Source: an uncultured Christensenella sp.
Lineage (GTDB): Bacteria > Bacillota > Clostridia > Christensenellales > Borkfalkiaceae
DNA length: 13,702 nt
NCBI GenBank assembly: GCA_910578565.1
Contig: CAJTQF010000017.1
Location: forward strand, 1 to 13,702
Reading direction: 5' to 3'
In this document: positions 5,385-12,601 of the stretch, piece by piece
Numbering within the stretch: the stretch's first letter is position 1
How the letters are laid out: the number at the start of each line of letters is the position of its first letter
Made by a program: the position numbers and the translations under genes
The notes under the pieces: model-generated
What the model saw: the letters and a program-made list of their open reading frames with translations, nothing else
Databases searched by the model: none
What the model was told of the DNA's origin: nothing

Positions 5385-7064
5385 TCACATTTTATCGGGA
5401 ACGCCTATGCCAAGTATGGACAGCGCACTTTTAAGGGTGTACAGAGTTGCTTCAGTCAACGCAAGTCTGAAATCTTTAGCTTCCCCTTCTGCCGTGAGAA
5501 TTTTACAATCGAAATAAAATTTGTTAAACTTTTGCGCTAAATCGACGGCATAACGCGCGATATAACAAGGCTCGTATTTCTCTGCCGCTTCTTTCAACAC
5601 GTCCGCAAACGAAGCCAGTTCTTTGATAACTTCAAACTCCTGAACATTCGGCTTATAATTATCAGGAATATTTGCCTTTCTGTCGTTCTTTAACAATACG
5701 GAATTTGCTCTTGCACAAGTGTATTGTACGTATACGCTTGTTTCTCCTTCAAAAGACAGCACCCTGTCGTAAGAAAAAACGATATCCTTAATTTTATTGT
5801 TATAAAGAGCGCCGAATATAACCGCGCCTATTCCTACTTTTTCGGCAATTGCTTTTTTGTTTTCAAGGTCAGGATTTTTCTCCGAAACTACGGTAAACGC
5901 CTTTTCAACACACTTATTAATAACGTCTTCAAGCCAGACAACCTTGCCCTTTCTTGTAGACATTGCGCCGTCTTCAAGAGACACCATTCCGTAAGCCACG
6001 TGCACCAAATCGTTTGCCCAAGGCTTGCCCATAAGTTCCAAAACTTTAAAAAATTGCTTAAAATGCAAATTTTGCTGATATGCGACCACATAAAGACACT
6101 TATAAAAATCGTAAGTGTTTTTGCGGTAAATAGCCGCCGCCAAATCACGCGTTGCATACAGCGACGCCCCATCGGAACGAAGTATAAGGCAGGGCGGCAT
6201 ACCGTAAGGTTCAAGGTCCACTATTTGCGCGCCGTTGCTTTCCTTCAACAACTTTTTTTCTTTCAACTCGTCCACCACGGGCTGCATTTTATCGGTATAA
6301 AAACGTTCACCTGCATAACTGTCAAAAGTTACGCCCAATTTGTCGTAAATAGTACGGACATATTTTAACGTAAGCGATTTAAACCACTCAAAAATTTCGT
6401 TTGCTTCTTTATCGCCGCTTTCAATGAGCCTGAAATATTCACGCGCCTCACTTTCCATTTGTTCGTCGGCTTCATTATTGAAACGCACGTATAAATCATT
6501 AATAGCGTGAATACCACCCTTTTCGACTTCTTCTTTATTACCCCAATGTTTATAAGCGCAAATAAGTTTACCGAACTGGGTTCCGTAATCGCCCAAATGG
6601 TTTATGCCTACAACATTATAACCGAGATATTTGTAAAGTTTATAAAGAGCGCCACCGATAACAGTAGTCGACAAATGACCTATGTGAAAGGGCTTTGCAA
6701 TATTTACCGACGAATAATCAATACAAACAGTCTTTCCGCTGCCTACTTCAGATTTGCCGTAATTTTTACCTTTTCCTAAAATTTCGCTTAAAATGCTTTT
6801 TGCAAGTCCTGCTTTATTAACGCCAAAATTGAGATACCCGCTAACAGCCGCAACTTCACTGATAATATCGTCTGTAACATACTTAGCTTTAAGTTCTTCC
6901 GCAATAATTGCAGGACTTTTTCTCAAAATTTTTGAAAACTTAAAACAAGGCAACGCAAAATCGCCCATTTCGGAATTAGGCGGCGTAACTATTAATGAAT
7001 AAATCTCGTCGCTACCCACTCCGTCAATATTAATTCTTTCGGCAATATATTTTTTATAGTCCAT
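5385..7064 (-). CDS. argS: Arginyl-tRNA synthetase
   Basis: The 559-residue class I synthetase charges tRNA-Arg with arginine in the cytoplasm. An N-terminal tRNA-binding domain (about 1-90) is followed by the Rossmann catalytic core with HIGH at 127-130 (AKPFHIGH). The KMSKS-like loop appears as AMSTRKG at 367-373, as is usual for ArgRS. A C-terminal DALR-type anticodon-binding domain begins near VYVQYTCARANSVL (444-457), and the protein ends in LGIGVPDKM, matching the family's usual LGI...ERM tail. The length is normal. The start has GAGGA eight bases upstream and a promoter at 7089-7117. It is the first gene of a two-gene unit with the HAD phosphatase. ychF diverges from it. Confidence 0.97.
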   Translation of the reverse strand: MDYKKYIAERINIDGVGSDEIYSLIVTPPNSEMGDFALPCFKFSKILRKSPAIIAEELKAKYVTDDIISEVAAVSGYLNFGVNKAGLAKSILSEILGKGKNYGKSEVGSGKTVCIDYSSVNIAKPFHIGHLSTTVIGGALYKLYKYLGYNVVGINHLGDYGTQFGKLICAYKHWGNKEEVEKGGIHAINDLYVRFNNEADEQMESEAREYFRLIESGDKEANEIFEWFKSLTLKYVRTIYDKLGVTFDSYAGERFYTDKMQPVVDELKEKKLLKESNGAQIVDLEPYGMPPCLILRSDGASLYATRDLAAAIYRKNTYDFYKCLYVVAYQQNLHFKQFFKVLELMGKPWANDLVHVAYGMVSLEDGAMSTRKGKVVWLEDVINKCVEKAFTVVSEKNPDLENKKAIAEKVGIGAVIFGALYNNKIKDIVFSYDRVLSFEGETSVYVQYTCARANSVLLKNDRKANIPDNYKPNVQEFEVIKELASFADVLKEAAEKYEPCYIARYAVDLAQKFNKFYFDCKILTAEGEAKDFRLALTEATLYTLKSALSILGIGVPDKM

Positions 7065-7088
7065 TTTATTTTCCTCAGATACTAAATA

Positions 7089-7117
7089 ATTTTATCACAT
7101 ATGCAAAATTTTAGCAA
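7089..7117 (-). promoter_or_regulatory. Sigma-A promoter of argS
   Basis: TTGCTA (7117-7112), a 17-base spacer, then TAAAAT (7094-7089) preceded by TG one base upstream (TGATAAAAT), an extended -10. The leader is about 18 bases, just enough for the ribosome site. Confidence 0.65.
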
Positions 7118-7136
7118 CTTTACCGCCTATTTTGTT

Positions 7137-7165
7137 TTGATTATTTTTGGCGTTTATATTATAAT
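7137..7165 (+). promoter_or_regulatory. Sigma-A promoter of ychF
   Basis: TTGATT (7137-7142), a 17-base spacer, then TATAAT (7160-7165). It is divergent from the argS promoter; the two -35 boxes are only 19 bases apart. The predicted start is near 7172. Confidence 0.75.
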
Positions 7166-7196
7166 TTAAATAAAGAATTTTTGAAGGAAGACATTT

Positions 7197-8297
7197 ATGA
7201 AGTTAGGCGTTGTTGGACTTCCCAATGTAGGCAAATCCACACTTTTCAATGCTATTACCCACGCCGGCGCGGAAGCGGCGAATTATCCTTTCTGCACGAT
7301 AGAACCCAATGTCGGAGTCGTAACCGTTCCCGACGAGCGTCTGGACAAACTGGCGGCATTATACGACAGCAAAAAAGTTACGCCCGCTATAGTTGAATTT
7401 GTCGATATCGCGGGTCTTGTAAAAGGCGCGTCCAAAGGTGAAGGTTTAGGCAATAAATTTCTTTCACACGTAAGAGAATGTGACGCGATAGTACACGTCG
7501 TACGCTGTTTTGAAAACGAAAACATTACCCACGTAAGCGGTAAAATCGATCCGGTTTCGGATATTCAGACTATTACTCTTGAACTTATACTTTCCGATAT
7601 CGAAGCAGTAACGAAACGCATTGACAGAATACGTTCGGCAGCGCGCGGCGGAGCAAACAAAGAAGCTGCGGCGGAATTTACCGTATTGGAAAAACTTGAA
7701 AAATTTTTAAACGAAGAAAAGCCTGCGCGCCTGTTTGAATGCAGTAAAGAAGAACAACCGATAGTCGATAATCTTTTTCTTTTAACGGCTAAGCCCGTTA
7801 TTTATGCGGCTAACATTTCCGAATTCGATATGGGCAAATCGGACGATGAAATTCCGCTCGTATGTACAGTTAAAGAATACGCAAAAAAAGAAGGCAGCGA
7901 AGTTTTGGTTATCTGTGCAAAAACAGAAGAAGAAATTTCACAGATGGCGCCGGAAGACGCAACTATGTTTTTACAGGAATTGGGACTTGAAGAAAGCGGC
8001 TTAAACAGACTTATTAAAAAGAGTTATGATTTGTTGGGCCTTATCTCTTACCTTACTGCAGGTGAAAAGGAAACGCGCGCTTGGACTATTGTAAAAGGCA
8101 CTAAAGCGCCGCAAGCGGCAGGAAAAATCCACAGTGATTTTGAAAAAGGTTTTATCCGTGCGGAAATATGCGACTGGCAAACCCTATTGGAATGCAATGG
8201 CTTAATCGGCGCACGAGAGAAAGGCAAAGTCCGCTCTGAAGGGAAAGATTACGTAATTAAAGACGGCGACGTAGTGCTCTTCCGTTTTAACGTTTAA
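7197..8297 (+). CDS. ychF: Redox-regulated ribosome-binding ATPase/GTPase YchF
   Basis: The 366-residue product is a universally conserved Obg-related P-loop protein that binds ribosomes and hydrolyses ATP. Walker A is GLPNVGKST (7-15), the next block ANYPFCTIEPN (28-38) is typical of YchF, switch II is DIAGLVKG (70-77), and the base-specificity motif is NISE (206-209), the NxxE form that explains ATP preference over GTP. A coiled-coil insertion spans about 130-195. The C-terminal TGS domain starts near GLISYLTAGEKETRAWT (281-297) and runs to the end. The start has AAGGAAG six bases upstream (7184-7190). It is a single-gene unit with a promoter at 7137-7165 and a strong terminator at 8311-8350. 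The frame is intact and the length is that of the family. Confidence 0.97.
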   Translation: MKLGVVGLPNVGKSTLFNAITHAGAEAANYPFCTIEPNVGVVTVPDERLDKLAALYDSKKVTPAIVEFVDIAGLVKGASKGEGLGNKFLSHVRECDAIVHVVRCFENENITHVSGKIDPVSDIQTITLELILSDIEAVTKRIDRIRSAARGGANKEAAAEFTVLEKLEKFLNEEKPARLFECSKEEQPIVDNLFLLTAKPVIYAANISEFDMGKSDDEIPLVCTVKEYAKKEGSEVLVICAKTEEEISQMAPEDATMFLQELGLEESGLNRLIKKSYDLLGLISYLTAGEKETRAWTIVKGTKAPQAAGKIHSDFEKGFIRAEICDWQTLLECNGLIGAREKGKVRSEGKDYVIKDGDVVLFRFNV

Positions 8298-8310
8298 TTC
8301 TAATAAATAA

Positions 8311-8350
8311 TTAAAGCGCGTGCAAGTTAACTGCACGCGCTTTAAATTTT
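8311..8350 (+). terminator. Terminator of ychF
   Basis: TTAAAGCGCGTGCA (8311-8324) pairs TGCACGCGCTTTAA (8332-8345), 14 base pairs with a seven-base loop, followed by a T-run (8347-8351). Confidence 0.9.
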
Positions 8351-8354
8351 TGAT

Positions 8355-8385
8355 AAAAAGCTCCGCAGCCAATGCTACGGAGCTT
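8355..8385 (-). terminator. Terminator of gapdh
   Basis: AAGCTCCG (8385-8378 read on the minus strand) pairs CGGAGCTT (8365-8358), with an inner AGC/GCT stem and a four-base loop. Five T follow on the minus strand (8359-8355). It begins 15 bases after the gapdh stop and sits tail to tail with the ychF terminator. Confidence 0.88.
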
Positions 8386-8399
8386 AATTTAAGTTTAAA

Positions 8400-9416
8400 T
8401 TACTTCAATTCAGCAAAATACTTGATAGTTCTTACCATCTGTGAAGTATAAGAGTTTTCATTGTCATACCAGCTTACAACCTTTACAAGGGTGCTGCCGT
8501 CGCCAAGAGGCATACATTTGGTCTGAGTTGCATCAAACAATGAACCATAAGTCATACCTATTACGTCGGAAGAAACAATTTCTTCTTCGGTATAACCGTA
8601 AGACGACGAAGACGCAGCTTTCATCGCATCGTTGACTGCGGTTGCGTCAACTTCGCCCTGACATACAGCGATGAGCTGGGTAAGCGAACCGGTAGGTACG
8701 GGAACACGCTGAGCGCAACCGTCAAGAACGCCGTTAAGTTCGGGAATTACAAGCCCGATTGCCTTTGCCGCACCGGTTGAATTGGGAACAATATTTACAG
8801 CAGCCGCTCTTGCTCTTCTTAAATCGCCCTTTCTGTGGGGACCGTCAAGAACCATCTGGTCGCCGGTATATGCGTGAATGGTCGTCATATAACCTTTCGT
8901 GATTTTGCAAAGTTTATTCAATGCGTCCGCCATGGGAGCAAGGCAGTTTGTCGTGCAGCTTGCAGCGGAGATAACCGTATCGCTTGCCTTCAACGTTTTT
9001 TCGTTAACGCTGAATACAACGGTAGGCAGATCGCTGCCTGCGGGAGCTGAAATTACGCATTTCTTAGCGCCTGCTTTGATATGAGCAGAAGCCTTTTCTT
9101 TGGAGCAGTAGAAACCGGTACATTCAAGTACAACGTCAACGTCGTGCTGTTTCCAAGGAAGATTTGCAGCATCCTTTTCCGCGTAAATTTTGATTGTCTT
9201 GCCGTTTACGGTTATACTGTCTTCACCGGCTACGACCGAGTCGCAATACTTATATCTGCCCTGAGCAGAATCATACTTCAACAGGTGAGCAAGCATTTTG
9301 GGGCTTGTCAGGTCGTTGATTGCTACGATTTCATAGCCTTCGGCGTCAAACATCTGTCTGAACGCAAGACGTCCGATACGTCCGAAACCGTTGATTGCAA
9401 CTTTTACATTTGCCAT
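8400..9416 (-). CDS. gap: Glyceraldehyde-3-phosphate dehydrogenase, type I
   Basis: The 338-residue enzyme oxidises glyceraldehyde 3-phosphate to 1,3-bisphosphoglycerate with NAD+ in glycolysis. The Rossmann start AINGFGRIGR (7-16) and the acidic residue D35 after the second strand fit NAD preference. The active site is SAASCTTNCLAP with catalytic C154, and H181 lies in TTIHAYT. Substrate-site blocks RRARAAAVNIVP and DGCAQRVPVPTGS follow, and the C-terminal SWYDNENSY is conserved. I start at 9416 (MANVKVAING) and not at an in-frame ATG upstream, because GGAGG lies ten bases before it, the family begins here, and the promoter start near 9475 would cut off the longer version. It is a single-gene unit, divergent from fba. 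Confidence 0.97.
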   Translation of the reverse strand: MANVKVAINGFGRIGRLAFRQMFDAEGYEIVAINDLTSPKMLAHLLKYDSAQGRYKYCDSVVAGEDSITVNGKTIKIYAEKDAANLPWKQHDVDVVLECTGFYCSKEKASAHIKAGAKKCVISAPAGSDLPTVVFSVNEKTLKASDTVISAASCTTNCLAPMADALNKLCKITKGYMTTIHAYTGDQMVLDGPHRKGDLRRARAAAVNIVPNSTGAAKAIGLVIPELNGVLDGCAQRVPVPTGSLTQLIAVCQGEVDATAVNDAMKAASSSSYGYTEEEIVSSDVIGMTYGSLFDATQTKCMPLGDGSTLVKVVSWYDNENSYTSQMVRTIKYFAELK

Positions 9417-9481
9417 AAATAATATTCCTCCGAATAATTTGTTATAATTTGATATTTGAATTCTTCTCTCAAACATTAATA

Positions 9482-9510
9482 AGTATACCAAAAACAACGG
9501 AAATAGTCAA
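9482..9510 (-). promoter_or_regulatory. Sigma-A promoter of gapdh
   Basis: TTGACT (9510-9505), a 17-base spacer, then TATACT (9487-9482). It lies about 66 bases upstream of the translation start. Close agreement with consensus fits a highly expressed glycolytic gene. Confidence 0.8.
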
Positions 9511-9604
9511 TTATTTTTAATTTAATGATTTACGGAGTATTTTAGTTAACTTTTTGCATTAAACGATAAAAAAAAACATTTATGAAATATAATAGGTAAT
9601 TAAC

Positions 9605-9633
9605 TTGAATTTTGCCACACAATCAATTATACT
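9605..9633 (+). promoter_or_regulatory. Sigma-A promoter of fba
   Basis: TTGAAT (9605-9610), a 17-base spacer, then TATACT (9628-9633). The predicted start near 9640 coincides with a small hairpin GGTAA-CAT-TTACC (9641-9653). The leader is about 50 bases. A second TATAAT at 9588-9593 has no good -35 box. Confidence 0.7.
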
Positions 9634-9691
9634 TAATTAAGGTAACATTTACCATATTAATAAAGTATAAAATTAAATTCCGGAGGAAATT

Positions 9692-10558
9692 ATGGCACTC
9701 GTTTCATTAAAAGTAATGTGCGAAAAAGCAAGCAAAGGCAAATATGCCGTAGGTCAGTTCAACATTAACAATCTTGAATGGACCAAATCGATTTTGCAGA
9801 CCGCGCAGGAGCTTAAATCACCCGTTATTCTCGGTGTATCCGAAGGCGCGGGCAAATACATGACAGGTTTTAAAACCGTTGCGGATATGGTAAAGGCAAT
9901 GATTGAAGAACTGAACATTACCGTACCCGTTGCCCTGCATTTGGACCACGGCACCTATGAAGGCTGCTATAAATGTATTGAAGCAGGCTTCTCTTCCATT
10001 ATGTTTGACGGTTCGCACTTTGCAATTGACGAAAACATAGAAAAAACCAAAGAACTTGTTGCCGTGTGCGCAAAAAAAGGGTTGAGCCTTGAAGCAGAAG
10101 TCGGTTCAATCGGCGGCGAAGAAGACGGTGTTGTCGGTTTGGGCGAATGCGCAGACCCCGACGAGTGCAAAAAAATTGCCGATTTGGGCATTACAATCCT
10201 TGCCGCAGGAATAGGTAACATTCATGGAAAATATCCCGCGAACTGGACGGGACTCAGATTTGACGTGCTTGAAAAAATAAAGAAAACCGTCGGTGATATG
10301 CCCCTTGTTCTTCACGGCGGCACCGGTATACCTACCGATATGATTAAAAAAGCCATCTCTCTCGGAGTTGCCAAAATTAACGTAAATACCGAATGCCAGC
10401 TCGCATTCCAGGAAGCGACAAGAAAATATATCGAAGAAGGCAAAGACCTGCAAGGCAAAGGTTTTGACCCCAGGAAATTGCTTGCACCCGGTTGCGAAGC
10501 AATCAAAAAAGTTGTTAAAGAAAAAATGGAAATCTTCGGCAGTATAGGAAAAGCATAA
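9692..10558 (+). CDS. fba: Class II fructose-bisphosphate aldolase
   Basis: The 288-residue zinc enzyme splits fructose 1,6-bisphosphate into dihydroxyacetone phosphate and glyceraldehyde 3-phosphate, the substrate of the adjacent GAPDH. The catalytic aspartate and first zinc ligand are D85-H86 in ALHLDHG. Further zinc ligands are H178 in GNIHGKYP and H208 in LVLHGGTGIP. The phosphate-binding glycine/serine loops and KINVNTECQ (228-236) are present. The C-terminal EIFGSIGKA is typical of the bacterial class II group. Related sugar-bisphosphate aldolases (tagatose type) share this fold, so substrate is inferred from overall similarity and the gap neighbour. GGAGG lies five bases before the ATG. 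Own promoter and terminator. Confidence 0.95.
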   Translation: MALVSLKVMCEKASKGKYAVGQFNINNLEWTKSILQTAQELKSPVILGVSEGAGKYMTGFKTVADMVKAMIEELNITVPVALHLDHGTYEGCYKCIEAGFSSIMFDGSHFAIDENIEKTKELVAVCAKKGLSLEAEVGSIGGEEDGVVGLGECADPDECKKIADLGITILAAGIGNIHGKYPANWTGLRFDVLEKIKKTVGDMPLVLHGGTGIPTDMIKKAISLGVAKINVNTECQLAFQEATRKYIEEGKDLQGKGFDPRKLLAPGCEAIKKVVKEKMEIFGSIGKA

Positions 10559-10565
10559 AAATTTA

Positions 10566-10599
10566 AAATCCCGTCGCTCGGCGGGGTTTATTTTTTTAT
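10566..10599 (+). terminator. Terminator of fba
   Basis: AAATCCCGTC (10566-10575) pairs GGCGGGGTTT (10580-10589) with two G-U pairs and a four-base loop, followed by A and a run of seven T. Confidence 0.85.
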
Positions 10600-10621
10600 T
10601 TCATACACATACTTAATTCGT

Positions 10622-11035
10622 ATGAAAAGAAAATTATTTTTTATATCGGTAATTTTTGCGCTTATTCTAACCCTGTTCCCCGCCTGCGACGCACAGAAAG
10701 CAGGTTCCCTGAAAGTAATTACACGCCCGTATATTGCGCAATACGAATGCACAAGCGCAACATTCGGAAAGGACAATTTACTTGATAAATTTGATTATAT
10801 CGAAGTAAACCTTGTAAATAAAAATGAACTCGAAGTTATTTATAAACTTAAAATCGGCGACAGAAAGATTATCTCGGCGCCTTACGACTTTAATCCGGAA
10901 ACCCACGAATTGTCCGCGGACATAGGGATATTAGGATATAAATTCAAACAAACCGTTATTATTAAAAACGGCAGATTTACCGTAACAAAACCTATTGGCA
11001 AAAAACAACTTATTATGAATTTTCAAATCAAGTAA
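10622..11035 (+). CDS. Small putative lipoprotein of unknown function
   Basis: The 137-residue product begins with basic MKRK, a hydrophobic stretch to about residue 19, then FPAC with C22 followed by Asp. This resembles a type II signal peptide and lipobox, although F and P at -3 and -2 are not ideal. The mature part is rich in alternating charged and aliphatic residues that suggest beta strands (FDYIEVNLVNKNELEVIYKL) and contains no cysteine. I do not recognise the family; a small extracytoplasmic binding domain on the membrane surface is possible. No Shine-Dalgarno site precedes the ATG, and no other in-frame start lies just upstream. The gene starts about 30 bases after the fba terminator, with no clear promoter. 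It shares a bidirectional terminator with the facing gene. Confidence 0.7.
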   Translation: MKRKLFFISVIFALILTLFPACDAQKAGSLKVITRPYIAQYECTSATFGKDNLLDKFDYIEVNLVNKNELEVIYKLKIGDRKIISAPYDFNPETHELSADIGILGYKFKQTVIIKNGRFTVTKPIGKKQLIMNFQIK

Positions 11036-11068
11036 AAAAATCGCGCGCTTATTTTAGCGCGTGATTTT
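11034..11068. terminator. Bidirectional terminator between two convergent small genes
   Basis: The stem 11037-11049 / 11056-11068 (AAAATCGCGCGCT with AGCGCGTGATTTT, one G-U pair) has a six-base loop. The plus strand continues into CACTTTTT, and the minus strand has a run of seven T (11040-11034). It serves the lipoprotein gene and the membrane-protein gene ending at 11075. Confidence 0.85.
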
Positions 11069-11074
11069 CACTTT

Positions 11075-11404
11075 TTATTCGGGTTTATAGTTACCTGTAA
11101 TTTCTTCCATTCCTTCACTGTCTACTTTGGCAAAAACTTCTTCGTGCTGGACAGCAGGCTCTTCATTAACAGCCGCTTGCCCTTCATGTGAAGATTGTTC
11201 ATTCAGGAGTTCGTCAGATTCTTCATCATACATAGCAAAATCATACTCCATTTTTTCAAGAGCTTCATCATTATAAATTTGAGAAATACGGGCTTTTTCT
11301 CTTAGTTCTTTTTTATCCCTTATTACTCTCAAAATTATATATGTCAATATTAAAATTAAAAAAATGCCGCCGCTAACAATGGCAACGATATACTGGGCTT
11401 CCAT
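11075..11404 (-). CDS. Small single-pass membrane protein with acidic tail, unknown
   Basis: The 109-residue product has a short outside N-terminus, one membrane helix (about 6-26, VAIVSGGIFLILILTYIILR), a positively charged stop-transfer segment (RVIRDKKELREKAR), then a long acidic cytoplasmic tail rich in Glu, Asp and Gln that is probably disordered. I do not recognise the family. There is no Shine-Dalgarno site. Instead a near-consensus promoter (TTGACA, 17 bases, TAAAAT) ends six bases before the ATG, so the first transcribed base should be the A of the start codon and the mRNA should be leaderless. Topology is inferred from the positive-inside rule. It may scaffold a cytoplasmic partner at the membrane, but no function can be assigned. 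Confidence 0.75.
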   Translation of the reverse strand: MEAQYIVAIVSGGIFLILILTYIILRVIRDKKELREKARISQIYNDEALEKMEYDFAMYDEESDELLNEQSSHEGQAAVNEEPAVQHEEVFAKVDSEGMEEITGNYKPE

Positions 11405-11410
11405 AAGACT

Positions 11411-11439
11411 ATTTTACTACTCATTAAATATTATGTCAA
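11411..11439 (-). promoter_or_regulatory. Consensus promoter giving a predicted leaderless mRNA
   Basis: TTGACA (11439-11434), a 17-base spacer, then TAAAAT (11416-11411). Only AGTCTT separates the -10 box from the ATG at 11404, which puts the usual start point, the seventh base, on the A of ATG. A dyad GACTAATT/AATTAGTC (11440-11468) abuts the -35 box and could be an operator. Confidence 0.75.
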
Positions 11440-11539
11440 GACTAATTTTATTCATCCATGAATTAGTCGGCAAACTTATTAAGTTTGGCAAAACAAATGT
11501 CCGCGCTACCATTTTATAAAGAATAGATTTCATAAAATC
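11440..11539. repeat. Cluster of inverted repeats between divergent genes
   Basis: Three dyads lie in 100 bases: GACTAATT (11440-11447) with AATTAGTC (11461-11468), whose centre is itself the dyad ATTCAT-CC-ATGAAT; CAAACTT (11471-11477) with AAGTTTG (11481-11487); and GATTT (11526-11530) with AAATC (11535-11539), which competes with ATTTTAT (11511-11517) / ATAAAAT (11532-11538). None is followed by a T-run. They could be operators or leader structures for the two flanking genes. Confidence 0.45.
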
Positions 11540-11552
11540 AGGCTATAAAAAG

Positions 11553-11558
11553 TATATT
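11553..11558 (+). promoter_or_regulatory. Possible -10 element of murG
   Basis: TATATT ends five bases before the murG ATG, so a transcript from it would have little or no leader. No convincing -35 box lies 16-18 bases upstream. An alternative TATAAA at 11544-11549 is also without a good -35. Confidence 0.3.
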
Positions 11559-11563
11559 ATTTT

Positions 11564-12601
11564 ATGAAAAAAATTGTATTCAGCGGCGGCGGCAGCGCGG
11601 GACACGTTATCCCGAATATAGCTCTTATAGAACAACTTAAAAACGAGTTTAAAATAGCTTATATTGGCACAGACGGAATAGAAGAAAAAATATGTAAAGC
11701 AAACGGTGTTGAATTTTATAGATTCGACGCTGTTAAATTTGTACGCGGAAAAATTTTATGTAATCTTGCAATTCCGTTTAAATTAATCAAAAGCATAAAG
11801 CAAGCGGGCAAACTTATCGATCAGATTAAACCCGATCTTGTATTTTGCAAGGGCGGCTATGTCTGCATTCCACCCGCGTTTGCTGCCAATAAGCGCAAAA
11901 TTCCTGTTCTGACGCATGAATCCGATATCAGCGCAGGTCTTGCAAATAAAATTATAGCAAGCAAATGCAAGAAAGTGTTGACAACTTTCCCGACTACGGC
12001 AAAACAATTTAAAAACGGAATTTACACAGGCTCGCCAATGCGTACTGCTATATTCGACAGAGATAAAAAAATCGCACGCGAACATTTGAATCTTGACAAC
12101 CGCCCTACTTTAATAGTTTTCGGCGGCGGCAGCGGCTCAAAAATTATAAACAAAAATATCCGCGACGTAGCTTTCGAAGTTTGTAAGCGCGTCAATATTA
12201 TTCATATTTGCGGTAAAGGCAATAAAATCGAGTCAAACATTAATGGGTACAAGCAAATTGAATTTGCGGACGATATGGGGCTCATTTATGCCTGTGCCGA
12301 CGGCGCAGTTGCAAGATGCGGTTCAAATTCTGCCAACGAACTTATTGCGCTGAAAATACCCACCCTGTTCATTCCGTTGCAAAATTCTTCCAGCCGTGGC
12401 GACCAGGTAAAAAATGCCGAATACTTTTGTGAAAAAGGCCTCTGCCGCGTGTTGGCGGAAAAACAGCTTACGCCAAATTATCTTAAAAGTGAAATTTATA
12501 AATTATTCGGCGATATCAAATTAAAAACCACACTTGGCAAAAGTTGCGTCGAGTGCGGAAACAAACGGATTATTAAAGAAATTAAAGCAGCCCTTCAATA
12601 A
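11564..12601 (+). CDS. murG: MurG-like UDP-GlcNAc: lipid I GlcNAc transferase, stand-alone
   Basis: The 345-residue GT28 glycosyltransferase adds GlcNAc to lipid I to give lipid II for peptidoglycan, on the inner face of the membrane. Motifs: GGGSAGHV at 8-15 (the first G-loop, usually GGTAGHV-like), CKGGYVCIPP at 95-104, HESDISAGLANKI at 118-130, second-domain G-loop GGGSGS at 187-192, the UDP-GlcNAc site RCGSNSANEL at 251-260, and SRGDQVKNA at 277-285. The HESD and SRGDQ forms match the second, stand-alone MurG type of some Firmicutes; the classical form has HEQN and QT. It is not in a division or cell-wall cluster here. No Shine-Dalgarno site is present. Its last 20 bases overlap mntP tail to tail. 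A different acceptor cannot be excluded. Confidence 0.88.
   Translation: MKKIVFSGGGSAGHVIPNIALIEQLKNEFKIAYIGTDGIEEKICKANGVEFYRFDAVKFVRGKILCNLAIPFKLIKSIKQAGKLIDQIKPDLVFCKGGYVCIPPAFAANKRKIPVLTHESDISAGLANKIIASKCKKVLTTFPTTAKQFKNGIYTGSPMRTAIFDRDKKIAREHLNLDNRPTLIVFGGGSGSKIINKNIRDVAFEVCKRVNIIHICGKGNKIESNINGYKQIEFADDMGLIYACADGAVARCGSNSANELIALKIPTLFIPLQNSSSRGDQVKNAEYFCEKGLCRVLAEKQLTPNYLKSEIYKLFGDIKLKTTLGKSCVECGNKRIIKEIKAALQ

Noticed and set aside
4821..6368. Long plus-strand frames antisense to the HAD phosphatase and argS genes (239 and 214 codons)
   Set aside because: They lie wholly inside strongly identified minus-strand genes and have no ribosome site or family-like composition.
9414..9497. Longer gapdh beginning at an in-frame ATG at 9497
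   Set aside because: The family begins at MANVKVAING, GGAGG precedes that ATG, and the promoter at 9482-9510 overlaps the longer start.
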